Shown piece by piece: positions 1 to 7,860 of a DNA stretch of 26,821 nucleotides. Numbering within the stretch: position 1 is the stretch's first letter; each line of letters starts with the position of its first letter. Under the pieces are notes generated by a model. The model saw only the letters and a list, made by a program, of their open reading frames with translations. It had not been told where the DNA came from and ran no database searches. Origin of the DNA: JANNGZ01 sp031404155 (GTDB taxonomy: Bacteria; Pseudomonadota; Gammaproteobacteria; Burkholderiales; Burkholderiaceae_C); NCBI GenBank assembly GCA_031404155.1, contig JANNGZ010000155.1, positions 1 through 26,821 on the forward strand. The letters run 5' to 3'. The translations under genes and the position numbers were made by a program.

Positions 1-406
1 GCGGCAGGCTTGCTGCTGGCGCGGCATGCTCGGCGGCGTCGATTGGCGATCGCGCCAACACGTCGGTGTCCTGGTCGTCGACGTCGTCGAAGTCAAGGGC
101 CGCATCGTGCGCTGGCATGCGGCCATTCGCGGCCTCGTGCCGGTTGCCCGCCTGCATCTCGGTGAGGCGGTTGCGCGCGCCGCTGATCGTGAATCCCTGG
201 TCGTAGAGCAGTTCGCGGATGCGCCGTATGAGCAGCACTTCGTGGTGTTGGTAGTAGCGCCGGTTGCCCCGGCGCTTCATCGGTTTGAGCTGGGTGAACT
301 CCTGTTCCCAGTAGCGCAGCACATAGGGCTTCACACCGCAAAGCTCGCTCACCTCACCGATCGTGAAGTAGCGTTTTGCGGGTATCGGCGGAAGTGCTTT
401 CTCCAT
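1..406 (-). CDS. MerR-family transcriptional regulator (partial, C-terminus cut by window edge)
   Basis: A cytoplasmic DNA-binding regulator; the ligand or stress it senses cannot be told. The 135 visible residues start MEKALPPIPAKRYFTIGEVS. The winged helix-turn-helix of the MerR family is at about residues 13-80 (FTIGEVSELCGV, then LRYWEQEF, RRGNRRYY and a conserved helix ending in GARNRL). After residue 85 the chain becomes acidic and low in complexity (DFDDVDDQDTD). The start is the ATG at 406-404, the first in the frame before the HTH. The gene follows ihfA by 35 bases on the same strand, an arrangement common in Betaproteobacteria and Pseudomonas, where this MerR paralogue is the last gene of the thrS-pheST-ihfA run. 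It is probably co-transcribed with ihfA. The missing C-terminus would hold any effector domain; no Cys metal-binding cluster is visible so far. Confidence 0.9.
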   Translation of the reverse strand, partial: MEKALPPIPAKRYFTIGEVSELCGVKPYVLRYWEQEFTQLKPMKRRGNRRYYQHHEVLLIRRIRELLYDQGFTISGARNRLTEMQAGNRHEAANGRMPAHDAALDFDDVDDQDTDVLARSPIDAAEHAAPAASLP

Positions 407-441
407 TGAAATCAATGAGTTTCAGCAGGAAAGCTCAGACT

Positions 442-783
442 TTACTCGAACTCACCTCCGACCGGGATATCGCCCTGAACCAGGCCTTTCAATTTATGGC
501 TCGCGTGAAATGTGACCACGTTTCGTGCGTTGATCGGGATCGATTCGCCGGTGCGTGGGTTGCGCCCGGGGCGCGGGGCCTTGCGCCGGATATTGAAGTT
601 GCCGAAGCCGGAAATCTTGACGTCTTTGCCGCTGACCAGGGCGGCATGAATGATGTCGAAGAAGGCTTCGACCATGTCCTTGGACTCGCGCTTGTTCAGG
701 CCCAGGCGCTCGAAGAGTAACTCGGCAAGCTCGGCCTTGGTAAGCGTCGGGGTCTCGATGCTGGGCAACATGACGCGGTCCAC
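442..783 (-). CDS. ihfA: Integration host factor subunit alpha
   Basis: One half of the IHF heterodimer, a nucleoid protein that bends DNA sharply at specific sites in recombination, replication and sigma-54 promoters. The product is 109-113 residues, the usual size. It carries LTKAELAELLFERLGLNKRESK at the N-terminus, the DNABII core KISGFGNFNIRRK, and the minor-groove arm PRPGRNPRTGE followed by IPINARNVVTF. Two starts are possible. The GTG at 783 has a good Shine-Dalgarno (GAAGGAGA, 8 bases from AGGAG to GTG) and is chosen here. The ATG at 771 gives MLPSIETPTLTK, which looks more like database IhfA starts but lies about 20 bases from the same Shine-Dalgarno. The gene follows pheT by 23 bases, as in E. 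coli where ihfA is downstream of pheST. Confidence 0.93.
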   Translation of the reverse strand: MDRVMLPSIETPTLTKAELAELLFERLGLNKRESKDMVEAFFDIIHAALVSGKDVKISGFGNFNIRRKAPRPGRNPRTGESIPINARNVVTFHASHKLKGLVQGDIPVGGEFE

Positions 784-806
784 GAGGGGGTCTCCTTCAG
801 CCACGG

Positions 807-3254
807 TCAAGCCCGCAGGCGGGCGCCGAAGCGCTGGCCGAGCCGGGTTTCGATGGCGGCCATGGCAGCCGCAATGCGCTCGTCGGTCAAGGTGGCGTCG
901 TTGTCGAGCAGTTCGAGGCGCACCGCCATGCTGCGCTCGTCCTCGGCGATGTCGTTGGTCGCAACTTTGGGTTTGTAGAGGTCGAAGAGTTGCGCCGAGC
1001 GCACGAGGCCCGAAGCGTCGTCGCGCACCGCCGCGATGAGCGCGTCGTGGCTGACCGAGTCGCGCAGCACCACCGCAAGGTCGCGCCAGGCCGATTGTTG
1101 GCGTGGCACCGCGCTCGGTTGCGGCAGGCCCTGGGCTTGAAGCGCCTCCAGGTCCAGTTCGAACAGCAGCGGCGAGCGCGGCAAGTCGTAGCCATGCCGC
1201 CACTGCGGGTGCAGCTCTCCCACCCAGCCCACGGCATGGCCGTCGACCAGCACGCAGGCGCTGCGCCCGGGGTGCAGGGCCGGGTGCTCGGCAGCCTCGA
1301 AGCGGGCGAGGCGCGGCGCGAGCAGCGCTTCGATGTCGCCCTTGATGTCGAAGAAGTCGACCTCGCGTTCGGGCGTGCCCCACTGCGTCGGGTCGGTCGG
1401 GCCATACGCGAGACTGCCGAGCCGCATCGGCTGCACCAGCCCGGCCACCGTGGTGTCGCCATCGTGCGCAGCCGCGTCACGCGCGAAGACACGGCCGACC
1501 TCAAACACCCGCACCCGCGGCGCTTTGCGCGCCAGGTTGTAGCGCAGCACCGCGACCAGGCCACCGAAAAGGCTGGAGCGCATCGCAGCCAGCGGCGCGG
1601 CGATCGGGTTCAGCACCTTGATCGGGTGGGTGTTGCCGGCGAGTTCATGCTCCCAGCGTTCTTCGACGAAACTGAAGTTGATGGTTTCCTGGTAGCCCAG
1701 AGCGGCCATGCGGTGGCGCAGCGCGAACGCGCTGCGCTGGCCCTCGCGGCGCGCGCGTGCGGTGACGGGTGCGACCGGCGGCGTGTCGGGCAGCGTGGGG
1801 TAGCCGAGCACCCGGATCACTTCCTCGATCAGGTCTTCCTCGATCTGAAGGTCGAAGCGCCAGCTCGGCGGCGTCACTGTCAAGCTGCCCTCGCCTTCGC
1901 TGAAGTCGAGCTTCAGGCGGCGCATCACGTCGGCGCATTGGGTTTGGCTGAGCGGCATGCCGATCACCTTGGCAGCGCGCGCCACGCGCAGCGTCACCGG
2001 CTTGCGCTGCGGCAAGTTCACCACTTGGTCGTCCAGCGGCCCCGCGTCGCCACCGCAGATGTCGATGATGAGTTGGGTAATGCGCTCGAGGTGCTCTACC
2101 GTCAGCGCCGGGTCGACGCCGCGCTCGAAGCGGTGCCCTGCATCAGTGGCGAAGTTGAAGCGCCGCGAGCGCCCGGCCACCGCATCGGGCCACCAGAACG
2201 CGGCCTCCACGTAGACATGGCGCGTGTCGTCGCTGACCGCCGTGGCCTGGCCACCCATGATGCCGGCGAGCGACTCGACACCCTTGGCGTCGGCGATCAC
2301 GCCGACCGCGGCATCGACCTCGATCGTGCTGCCGTTCAACAGCGCCAGCGTCTCGCCCTTGCCATTCGCCACCCGGCCCCAGCGCACCACGAGTTTGTCG
2401 TGGATCTGTTCGAGGTCGAAGATGTGCGACGGCCGGCCGAACTCGAACATCACGTAATTAGAGATGTCGACCAGGGCGCTCACCGAACGCTGGCCGCAGC
2501 GTGCGAGCCGGTCGACGATCCACGCCGGCGTCTTTGCCTTCGTGTTCACGTTGCGCACGACGCGCCCGGAGAAGCGGCCGCAAAGATCCGGCGCTTCGAT
2601 CGTCACCGGCAGCCTGGCGTCGTGCTTCGGCTTCACCGTGTTGATCGTCGGCGTTTTCAGCGGCACGCCGGTGAGCGCCGAGACCTCGCGCGCGATGCCG
2701 AAGACGCTCAAACAATGCCCGAGGTTGGGTGTGAGCTTGAGCGTGAAGAGCGTGTCGTCGAGCTTGAGCACGTCGCGAACATCAGCACCGAGCGGTGCGT
2801 CAGCCCCGAGTTCGAGCAGGCCGCCATGGTCGTCGGAGAGTTTCAACTCGCGCGCCGAGCACAGCATGCCAAAGCTGTCGACGCCACGCAGCTTGCCGAC
2901 CTTGATCTCGAAGGGTTTGCTATCGACCTTGTCTTCGTCCACGGGCGGAAGCGTTGCGCCGACCAGCGCCAGCGGCACACGGATGCCGGGCCGCGCATTC
3001 GGCGCGCCGCACACCACCTGCAGCAAGCCGTCCTTCGAATGCGGGCCCGCGTCCACCTTGCACACGCGCAGCTTGTCGGCATTCGGGTGCGGCACCGCCT
3101 CCACGATCTCACCGACCACGATGCGCGAGAACGGCGGCGCCACCGGCCTCAGTTCTTCGACCTCCATACCCGACATGGTCAGCAGGTCGGCCAGTTGTTG
3201 CGTACTCAACGGCGGGTTGCAGAACTCGCGCAGCCAGGATTCGGGGAATTGCAT
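807..3254 (-). CDS. pheT: Phenylalanyl-tRNA synthetase beta subunit
   Basis: Large subunit of the alpha2beta2 cytoplasmic enzyme that charges tRNA-Phe; it holds the tRNA-binding and editing modules. At 815 residues it is full length. The start MQFPESWLREFCNP is the typical bacterial PheT N-terminus. An EMAP/OB-fold tRNA-binding domain follows at about 40-150 (VVGEIVEAVPHPNADKLRVCKVD, then VVCGAPNARPG). The B3/4 editing region includes RCGQRSVSALVDISNYVMFEFGRPSHIFD, with EAAFWWPDAVAGRSRRFNFATDAGHRFERGVDP further on. A ferredoxin-like anticodon-binding domain closes the protein (PRQQSAWRDLAVVL to GQRFGARLRA). It starts 28 bases after the pheS stop, so the subunits are made from one message. An 830-codon open frame on the opposite strand is a GC-rich shadow. 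Confidence 0.98.
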   Translation of the reverse strand: MQFPESWLREFCNPPLSTQQLADLLTMSGMEVEELRPVAPPFSRIVVGEIVEAVPHPNADKLRVCKVDAGPHSKDGLLQVVCGAPNARPGIRVPLALVGATLPPVDEDKVDSKPFEIKVGKLRGVDSFGMLCSARELKLSDDHGGLLELGADAPLGADVRDVLKLDDTLFTLKLTPNLGHCLSVFGIAREVSALTGVPLKTPTINTVKPKHDARLPVTIEAPDLCGRFSGRVVRNVNTKAKTPAWIVDRLARCGQRSVSALVDISNYVMFEFGRPSHIFDLEQIHDKLVVRWGRVANGKGETLALLNGSTIEVDAAVGVIADAKGVESLAGIMGGQATAVSDDTRHVYVEAAFWWPDAVAGRSRRFNFATDAGHRFERGVDPALTVEHLERITQLIIDICGGDAGPLDDQVVNLPQRKPVTLRVARAAKVIGMPLSQTQCADVMRRLKLDFSEGEGSLTVTPPSWRFDLQIEEDLIEEVIRVLGYPTLPDTPPVAPVTARARREGQRSAFALRHRMAALGYQETINFSFVEERWEHELAGNTHPIKVLNPIAAPLAAMRSSLFGGLVAVLRYNLARKAPRVRVFEVGRVFARDAAAHDGDTTVAGLVQPMRLGSLAYGPTDPTQWGTPEREVDFFDIKGDIEALLAPRLARFEAAEHPALHPGRSACVLVDGHAVGWVGELHPQWRHGYDLPRSPLLFELDLEALQAQGLPQPSAVPRQQSAWRDLAVVLRDSVSHDALIAAVRDDASGLVRSAQLFDLYKPKVATNDIAEDERSMAVRLELLDNDATLTDERIAAAMAAIETRLGQRFGARLRA

Positions 3255-3282
3255 CGTCGTCTCGGTGACTTGCTTGAGTGGT

Positions 3283-4326
3283 CTACTGGAACTGGGAGAG
3301 GAAGCGCAGGTCGCCGTCGAAGAACAGGCGCATGTCGTTCACGCCATAACGCAGCATCGTCAGGCGGTCCGGGCCCATGCCGAAGGCGAAGCCGATATGG
3401 CGCTCGGGGTCGAGGCCGAAATTGCGAATCACGTTCGGATGGACCTGCCCCGAACCGGCGACCTCGAGCCACCGACCCTTGAGCGGGCCGCTGGCAAACG
3501 CGATGTCGATTTCGGCCGAGGGCTCGGTGAACGGGAAGTAAGACGGGCGGAAGCGCACCTGGAGTTCGTCGGTCTCGAAGAACTGGCGCAGGAAGTCGCT
3601 GAACACCGCCTTCAGGTCCTTGAAACTCACGTTCTCGCCGATCCACAGGCCCTCGCATTGATGAAACATCGGCGAGTGCGTGGCGTCGTTGTCGACGCGG
3701 TAGGTGCGGCCCGGCGCAATGACGCGGATTTCGGGCATGTGCTCCAGGTGCTCGTGTTTCCTGGCATGTGCGCGGGCGTAGCGCACCTGCATCGGGCTGG
3801 TGTGCGGGCGCAGGTTGAGCCAGCGGCCGTCGGCGTCCTTCATGTCGACGTAGAAGGTGTCCTGCATCGACCGCGCCGGGTGGTTCTCGGGGTTGTTCAG
3901 CGCGGTGAAGCTCATCCAGTCGGTCTCGATCTCGGGGCCGTCGGCCACGTCGAATCCCATCGAGCCGAAGATCGCTTCGATGCGCTCCAGCGTGCGCGAC
4001 ACCGGGTGCATGCCGCCGCTGCCGCGTGTGCGGCCGGGCAGCGTCACGTCTAGCGCTTCGGCCTTGAGCTGGGCATCGAGCTCGGCCTGCGCGAGTGCCT
4101 GCCGGCGCGCCATGAGCGCGGCTTCGATGCGCTGCTTGGTCGCGTTGATCTCGGCGCCGCGCGCTTTCTTCTCGTCGACCGCCAGCGCGGCCAGCGACTT
4201 GAGCAGTTCGGTGACCCGCCCGGCCTTGCCGAGAAAACGCGCCTTCGCATTCTCGAGATCGGCGGGCGTGCCGGCGGCGCCGAAGTCGGCTTCGGCGGCA
4301 GCCACCAGGGAATCAAGGTCGTTCAT
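3283..4326 (-). CDS. pheS: Phenylalanyl-tRNA synthetase alpha subunit
   Basis: Catalytic subunit of phenylalanyl-tRNA synthetase, a class II enzyme that activates Phe with ATP and transfers it to tRNA-Phe. It has 347 residues, normal for the family. An N-terminal coiled-coil arm covers about 1-90. The catalytic domain contains THSPMFHQCEGLWIGENVSFKDLK, FRPSYFPFTEPSAEID and the C-terminal class II motif 3 FGMGPDRLTMLRYGVNDMR. The start is set at ATG 4326 (MNDLDSLVAAAEADFG). The frame extends ten codons upstream to a GTG at 4356, but that extension is encoded by the terminator hairpin and T-tract. No clear Shine-Dalgarno precedes the ATG, because the poly-U of the terminator occupies that position. 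Readthrough of this element is therefore likely to limit expression. Confidence 0.97.
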   Translation of the reverse strand: MNDLDSLVAAAEADFGAAGTPADLENAKARFLGKAGRVTELLKSLAALAVDEKKARGAEINATKQRIEAALMARRQALAQAELDAQLKAEALDVTLPGRTRGSGGMHPVSRTLERIEAIFGSMGFDVADGPEIETDWMSFTALNNPENHPARSMQDTFYVDMKDADGRWLNLRPHTSPMQVRYARAHARKHEHLEHMPEIRVIAPGRTYRVDNDATHSPMFHQCEGLWIGENVSFKDLKAVFSDFLRQFFETDELQVRFRPSYFPFTEPSAEIDIAFASGPLKGRWLEVAGSGQVHPNVIRNFGLDPERHIGFAFGMGPDRLTMLRYGVNDMRLFFDGDLRFLSQFQ

Positions 4327-4339
4327 CGTGTCGTCGGAC

Positions 4340-4368
4340 AAAAAAAAGGCCGCCACCCAGGTGACGGC
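4340..4368 (-). terminator. Intrinsic terminator / probable attenuator between rplT and pheS
   Basis: On the minus strand GCCGTCAC-CTGG-GTGGCGGC forms an 8-bp stem (one U-G wobble) with a 4-base loop, followed by C and eight consecutive T residues. This is a textbook Rho-independent terminator. It ends 13 bases before the pheS ATG, so full termination would silence pheST and ihfA unless they have another promoter. It may therefore be a partial terminator or an attenuator, as known for pheST in enteric bacteria, but no Phe-rich leader peptide like PheM is visible. Confidence 0.85.
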
Positions 4369-4381
4369 TTCAATGCTTGCG

Positions 4382-4409
4382 GCAGGCCCGGCCTTGCGGC
4401 CCGGCCTGC
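4382..4409 (-). promoter_or_regulatory. Second GC-rich hairpin in the rplT-pheS spacer
   Basis: Two 12-base arms (4382-4393 and 4398-4409) are complementary except for one position and flank a 4-base loop, GCAA on the minus strand. The hairpin starts five bases after the rplT stop and is followed 13 bases later by the intrinsic terminator. It could protect the rplT 3' end or take part in alternative folding with the terminator; the sequence does not decide between these. Confidence 0.5.
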
Positions 4410-4414
4410 GTGGA

Positions 4415-4771
4415 TCAAGCGAGCTGGGCCTTCACCTTGGCGACGATGCTGCCAAAAGCTGCAGGATCGTTGACGGCCAGTTCGGCAAGCATCTTGCGAT
4501 CGATGCCGATCTGGGCCTTCTTCAGGCCGGCCATGAACTTGCTGTACGTGACCCCGAGCTCGCGGCTCGCGGCGTTGATGCGCGCGATCCAGAGCTGGCG
4601 GAAGACACGTTTGCGGGTGCGGCGGTCACGGTAGGCGTATTGGCCCGCCTTCATCACCGCCTGTTTGGCGATGCGGAAGACATTCTTGCGCCGGCCGCGG
4701 AAACCCTTGGCAAGCTTGAGAATTTTCTTGTGGCGGGCGTGCGCGGTGACACCACGTTTGACGCGAGGCAT
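4415..4771 (-). CDS. rplT: 50S ribosomal protein L20
   Basis: Ribosomal large-subunit protein needed early in 50S assembly, binding 23S rRNA. In many bacteria it also represses its own operon. The 118-residue length is exact for L20, and the sequence is diagnostic: MPRVKRGVTAHARHKKILK, GFRGRRKNVFRIAKQAVMKAGQYAYRDRR, FRQLWIARINAASRELGVTYSKFM. It lies 35 bases after rpmI in the usual infC-rpmI-rplT order, with the sequence GAAGGAG before its ATG. A terminator follows it. Confidence 0.99.
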   Translation of the reverse strand: MPRVKRGVTAHARHKKILKLAKGFRGRRKNVFRIAKQAVMKAGQYAYRDRRTRKRVFRQLWIARINAASRELGVTYSKFMAGLKKAQIGIDRKMLAELAVNDPAAFGSIVAKVKAQLA

Positions 4772-4806
4772 TTGCTACTCCTTCAGTCCAATGAGGTCAG
4801 AACCGA

Positions 4807-5010
4807 CTACAGGCCGGCGAATGGCAGCATCTGCGCCATGTGGCCCATGTTGGTCTCGTGCACGTTGACGGCACCACGCAGGTGGCGCTTGTTCTTCGTG
4901 GACTTCTTGGTGAGGATGTGGCGCTTGAAAGCCTGACCGCGTTTGACGGTACCACCCGGACGCACGCGGAACCGCTTGGCCGCGCTCTTCTTGGTCTTCA
5001 TCTTGGGCAT
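4807..5010 (-). CDS. rpmI: 50S ribosomal protein L35
   Basis: Small basic protein of the large ribosomal subunit. The 67 residues begin MPKMKTKKSAAKRFRV and continue GGTVKRGQAFKRHILTKKSTKNKRHLRG, the conserved L35 signature. The frame is open further upstream, but the ATG at 5010 matches the family start and is preceded by a good GAAGGAG Shine-Dalgarno. It sits 122 bases downstream of infC; I see no gene in that spacer. Confidence 0.98.
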   Translation of the reverse strand: MPKMKTKKSAAKRFRVRPGGTVKRGQAFKRHILTKKSTKNKRHLRGAVNVHETNMGHMAQMLPFAGL

Positions 5011-5132
5011 TTCACTGCTCCTTCTTTGTGACCCCTGCCGGCGACCGCGAGAACCTCGCAGTGCTTGTTGGCCGGACAGCGGCTTCTCTTCAAACACCGA
5101 GGTGACCAGACCTGGGCGTTGAATCCTTCAAA

Positions 5133-5681
5133 TCACTTTCGCTTCGGCGCCAGCACCATGATCATCTGGCGCCCTTCCAGCTTGGGCATGTGCTCCACCA
5201 TCGCCACGTCGGCCAGTTCGTCGCGGATCCGCTCCAGCAGCCGCATGCCGATGTCCTGGTGCGTGATCTCGCGGCCGCGGAAGCGCAAGGTCACCTTGCC
5301 CTTGTCGCCGTCCTCCGAGATGAAGCGCCGCAGGTTGCGCATCTTGATCGCGTAGTCGCCTTCGTCGGTACCGGGGCGGAATTTCACTTCCTTGATCTCG
5401 ATGACCTTTTGCTTGCTCTTGGCTTCGGCAGCCTTTTTCTGCTCCTGGTACTTGAACTTGCCGTAGTCCATCAGGCGGCACACGGGCGGGTCGGCGGTGG
5501 CGGCGATCTCGACCAGATCGACATCCGCCTCACCCGCCAACCGGAGCGCCTCCTGAATGCTCACGATGCCGAGCGGCTCGTTTTCGGGCCCGTTCAGTCG
5601 GACCTCAGCGGCCAGGATTTCCCGATTCAGCCGGTGCTTGCGCTCCGCGTTGGGCGTGCGACGGTCGAAGAAAGTAGCGAT
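5133..5681 (-). CDS. infC: Translation initiation factor IF-3 (rare ATC start)
   Basis: IF3 binds the 30S subunit, blocks premature 50S joining and proofreads start codons. Homology extends well upstream of the first ATG/GTG candidates (GTG 5564). The frame reads back through RRTPNAERKHRLNREI to an ATC at 5681-5679, with an in-frame TGA two codons before it. Translation from ATC gives 182 residues (fMet-ATFFDRRTPN), the normal IF3 length. AGAGG lies 8 bases before the ATC. The N-domain runs to about residue 80 (PPVCRLMDYGKFKYQ), a basic linker follows, then the C-domain (KEVKFRPGTDEGDY, LRRFISEDGDKGKVTLRFRGREITHQDIG). Known biology: infC generally uses a near-cognate ATU/ATC/ATA start that IF3 itself discriminates against, giving autoregulation; this start fits that scheme. 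Confidence 0.96.
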   Translation of the reverse strand: MATFFDRRTPNAERKHRLNREILAAEVRLNGPENEPLGIVSIQEALRLAGEADVDLVEIAATADPPVCRLMDYGKFKYQEQKKAAEAKSKQKVIEIKEVKFRPGTDEGDYAIKMRNLRRFISEDGDKGKVTLRFRGREITHQDIGMRLLERIRDELADVAMVEHMPKLEGRQMIMVLAPKRK

Positions 5682-5751
5682 GGTTCAAGCCTCTTGCCGA
5701 GCCGAAGGCAAATTCGGCCCGTTAAATGACAAACGCGCGCCTGAGAACTGC

Positions 5752-7671
5752 TCAGTTCTTGTCGGAGATGTCTGCCGCAAGCTTCTTTGCGAAGTCTTGC
5801 AGCGCCATCACCCCAAGATCCTGATTGCCCCGGGCGCGCACCGCAACGGCCCCGTTTGCCTTTTCCTTGTCGCCTACGACCAAGATGTACGGGACCTTCT
5901 GCAACGAATGCTCGCGGATTTTATACGCGATCTTCTCGTTGCGCAAATCGCTGAGCACTCTAACTCCTTGTTTTTGCAGCGATTTCGCCACCTCGCCGGC
6001 GTATGCGGCCTGCGCCTCGGTAATGCAGGCCACCACCACCTGCACCGGCGCCAGCCAGGCCGGCAGCGCGCCCGCGTGCTGCTCGATCAGGATGCCGATA
6101 AAGCGCTCCAGGCTGCCGACGATGGCCCGGTGCAGCATCACCGGCGGCTTGCGCTCACCGGTTTCGGTGACGAACTCGGCCGACAACCGCTGCGCCATCG
6201 AGAAATCCACCTGCATCGTGCCGCATTGCCATTGCCGGCCGAGCGCGTCCTTCAGCGTGTATTCAATCTTCGGGCCGTAGAACGCGCCATCCCCGGGTGC
6301 GATCTCGAACTGCACTCCCGAGCGGCGCAGGCTTTCCATCAGCGCGTGTTCGGCCTTGTCCCAAACGTCGTCGGCGCCGATGCGCGCCTCGGGCCGCGTG
6401 GCCACCTTGTAGAGGATGTCGCTGAAGCCGAAATCCTTGTAGACCTTTTGCAGCAGTTCGGTGTAGACCACGCACTCGGGGAGGATCTGGTCCTCGGTGC
6501 AGAAGACATGCCCGTCGTCCTGCGTGAAGCCGCGCACCCGCATGATGCCGTGCAGGCCGCCGCTCGGCTCGTTGCGGTGGCACTGGCCGAACTCGCCATA
6601 GCGCAGCGGCAGGTCGCGGTAGCTCTTGATGCCCTGCTTGAAGATCAGGATGTGCCCGGGGCAGTTCATCGGCTTGAGCGCGTAGTCGCGCTTCTCCGAC
6701 TCGGTGAAGAACATGTTGTCGCGGTACTTGTCCCAATGCCCGGTCAGCTCCCACAACGAGCGGTCGATGATCTGCGGCGCCTTCACCTCCAGGTAGCCGT
6801 TGTCGCGGTAGACGCGGCGCATGTACTGCTCCACCTCCTGCCACAGCGCCCAGCCCTTGGGGTGCCAGAACACCATGCCCGGCGCGTGTTCGTCCATGTG
6901 GAACAGGTCGAGTTCGCGGCCGAGCTTGCGGTGGTCGCGCTTCTCGGCCTCTTCGAGCATGGTGAGGTACTTTTGCAGATCCTCCTTGTTCGCCCAGGCG
7001 GTGCCGTAGATGCGCTGGAGCATCTCGTTGCGGTGGTCGCCACGCCAGTAGGCACCGGCCACCTTCATCAGCTTGAAGTGCTTGAGCTTGCCGGTGCTCG
7101 GTACATGCGGGCCGCGGCAGAGGTCTTCGAAGGCGCCTTCGCGGTACAGCGACACGTCCTCGCCCGCGGGGATGCTGGCGATGATCTCGGCCTTGTAGTG
7201 CTCGCCCAGGCCCTTGAAGTACGCCACCGCCTCGTCTCGCGGCAGCACACGGCGCTCGATGCGCTCGTCTCTTTTCGCCAGCTCGCTCATCCGGGCCTCG
7301 ATCGCGGCCAGGTCTTCCGGCGTGAACGGCCGCTTGACAGCGAAATCGTAGAAGAACCCGTTTTCGATCACCGGCCCGATCGTCACCTGCGCCTCGGGGA
7401 ACAGCTCCTTCACCGCGTAGGCGAGCAAATGCGCGGTCGAATGGCGGAGCAGCTCCAGGCCGTCGGCGTCGCGCTCTGTGACGATCGCCAAACGGGTGTC
7501 CGCCTCGATGCAAAAGCTCGTATCCACCAGCTTGGCTTCGGCGCCCTGCCCGATGCGACCGCCGAGTGCCGACTTGGCCAGCCCCGGGCCGATCGACGAG
7601 GCTACCTCGGCCACGGTGACCGGCCCCGGGAATTCGCGCTTGGAACCGTCGGGCAGTTGAATCGAAACCAT
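5752..7671 (-). CDS. thrS: Threonyl-tRNA synthetase
   Basis: Class II synthetase that charges tRNA-Thr in the cytoplasm and removes mischarged Ser. It has 639 residues, as expected. An N-terminal TGS domain is at 1-62 (IQLPDGSKREFPGPVTVAEVA). The editing domain has the HSTAHLLAYAVKELFP zinc-like motif. The catalytic core holds GMVFWHPKGW, MNCPGHILIFK, RNEPSGGLHGIMRVRGFTQDD and motif 3 HRAIVGSLERFIGILIE. The anticodon-binding domain covers about the last 100 residues (PVQVVVACI onward). The start is ATG 7671 (MVSIQLPDG); an upstream in-frame start at 7713 would encode the leader hairpin. The Shine-Dalgarno is weak (AAAGG), which would suit translational control. It is the first gene of the translation operon, 70 bases before infC. 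Confidence 0.98.
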   Translation of the reverse strand: MVSIQLPDGSKREFPGPVTVAEVASSIGPGLAKSALGGRIGQGAEAKLVDTSFCIEADTRLAIVTERDADGLELLRHSTAHLLAYAVKELFPEAQVTIGPVIENGFFYDFAVKRPFTPEDLAAIEARMSELAKRDERIERRVLPRDEAVAYFKGLGEHYKAEIIASIPAGEDVSLYREGAFEDLCRGPHVPSTGKLKHFKLMKVAGAYWRGDHRNEMLQRIYGTAWANKEDLQKYLTMLEEAEKRDHRKLGRELDLFHMDEHAPGMVFWHPKGWALWQEVEQYMRRVYRDNGYLEVKAPQIIDRSLWELTGHWDKYRDNMFFTESEKRDYALKPMNCPGHILIFKQGIKSYRDLPLRYGEFGQCHRNEPSGGLHGIMRVRGFTQDDGHVFCTEDQILPECVVYTELLQKVYKDFGFSDILYKVATRPEARIGADDVWDKAEHALMESLRRSGVQFEIAPGDGAFYGPKIEYTLKDALGRQWQCGTMQVDFSMAQRLSAEFVTETGERKPPVMLHRAIVGSLERFIGILIEQHAGALPAWLAPVQVVVACITEAQAAYAGEVAKSLQKQGVRVLSDLRNEKIAYKIREHSLQKVPYILVVGDKEKANGAVAVRARGNQDLGVMALQDFAKKLAADISDKN

Positions 7672-7691
7672 GGTGGGCAACCTTTGCGACC

Positions 7692-7721
7692 AAAGAAAAA
7701 GCGCGGTGGGCACCGCGCTTT
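7692..7721 (-). terminator. Terminator-like hairpin in the thrS leader (probable attenuator)
   Basis: On the minus strand AAAGCGCGGTG-CC-CACCGCGCTTT forms a perfect 11-bp stem with a 2-base loop, continued by TTCTTT (the 3' arm plus tail gives a run of five T, a C and three T). It ends 21 bases before the thrS start. A terminator directly in front of a synthetase gene, with no gene to terminate nearby (the upstream lipoprotein gene ends at 7861), suggests regulated readthrough. It could also end the transcript of the upstream gene. Confidence 0.7.
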
Positions 7722-7757
7722 GACTTGAAGGAAAAAAAGACGTGTCGAATGCGCGCG

Positions 7758-7793
7758 GCGAACTAAACCTCGGTGACGAAGTTTGTAGTTCGC
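7758..7793 (-). promoter_or_regulatory. Upstream hairpin in the thrS leader
   Basis: On the minus strand GCGAACT pairs with AGTTCGC and, past a 2-base bulge, AAAC pairs with GTTT. They enclose a 12-base loop reading TTCGTCACCGAG. The E. coli thrS operator uses anticodon-like loops bearing CGU to bind ThrRS and repress translation. The CGT in this loop invites that comparison, but the fold differs and a chance match of three bases means little. Confidence 0.35.
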
Positions 7794-7860
7794 GGTGTCA
7801 TAACCGACATGCCTTTCTCGCCCTTGTTCGTTGTCAATCGAGGCTGGATTCTAAACCGCC

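Noticed and set aside
990..3482. 830-codon open frame on the plus strand
   Set aside because: It lies antisense to pheT, has His/Arg/Ala-rich composition without domain motifs, and is explained by GC-rich third positions of the real gene.
5557..7728. 723-codon open frame on the plus strand
   Set aside because: Antisense shadow of thrS and infC; no recognisable domain and no ribosome binding site that fits.
7832..7837. Perfect TTGACA on the minus strand upstream of thrS
   Set aside because: A good -35 match, but no acceptable -10 lies 16-18 bases downstream, so I do not call a promoter from it.
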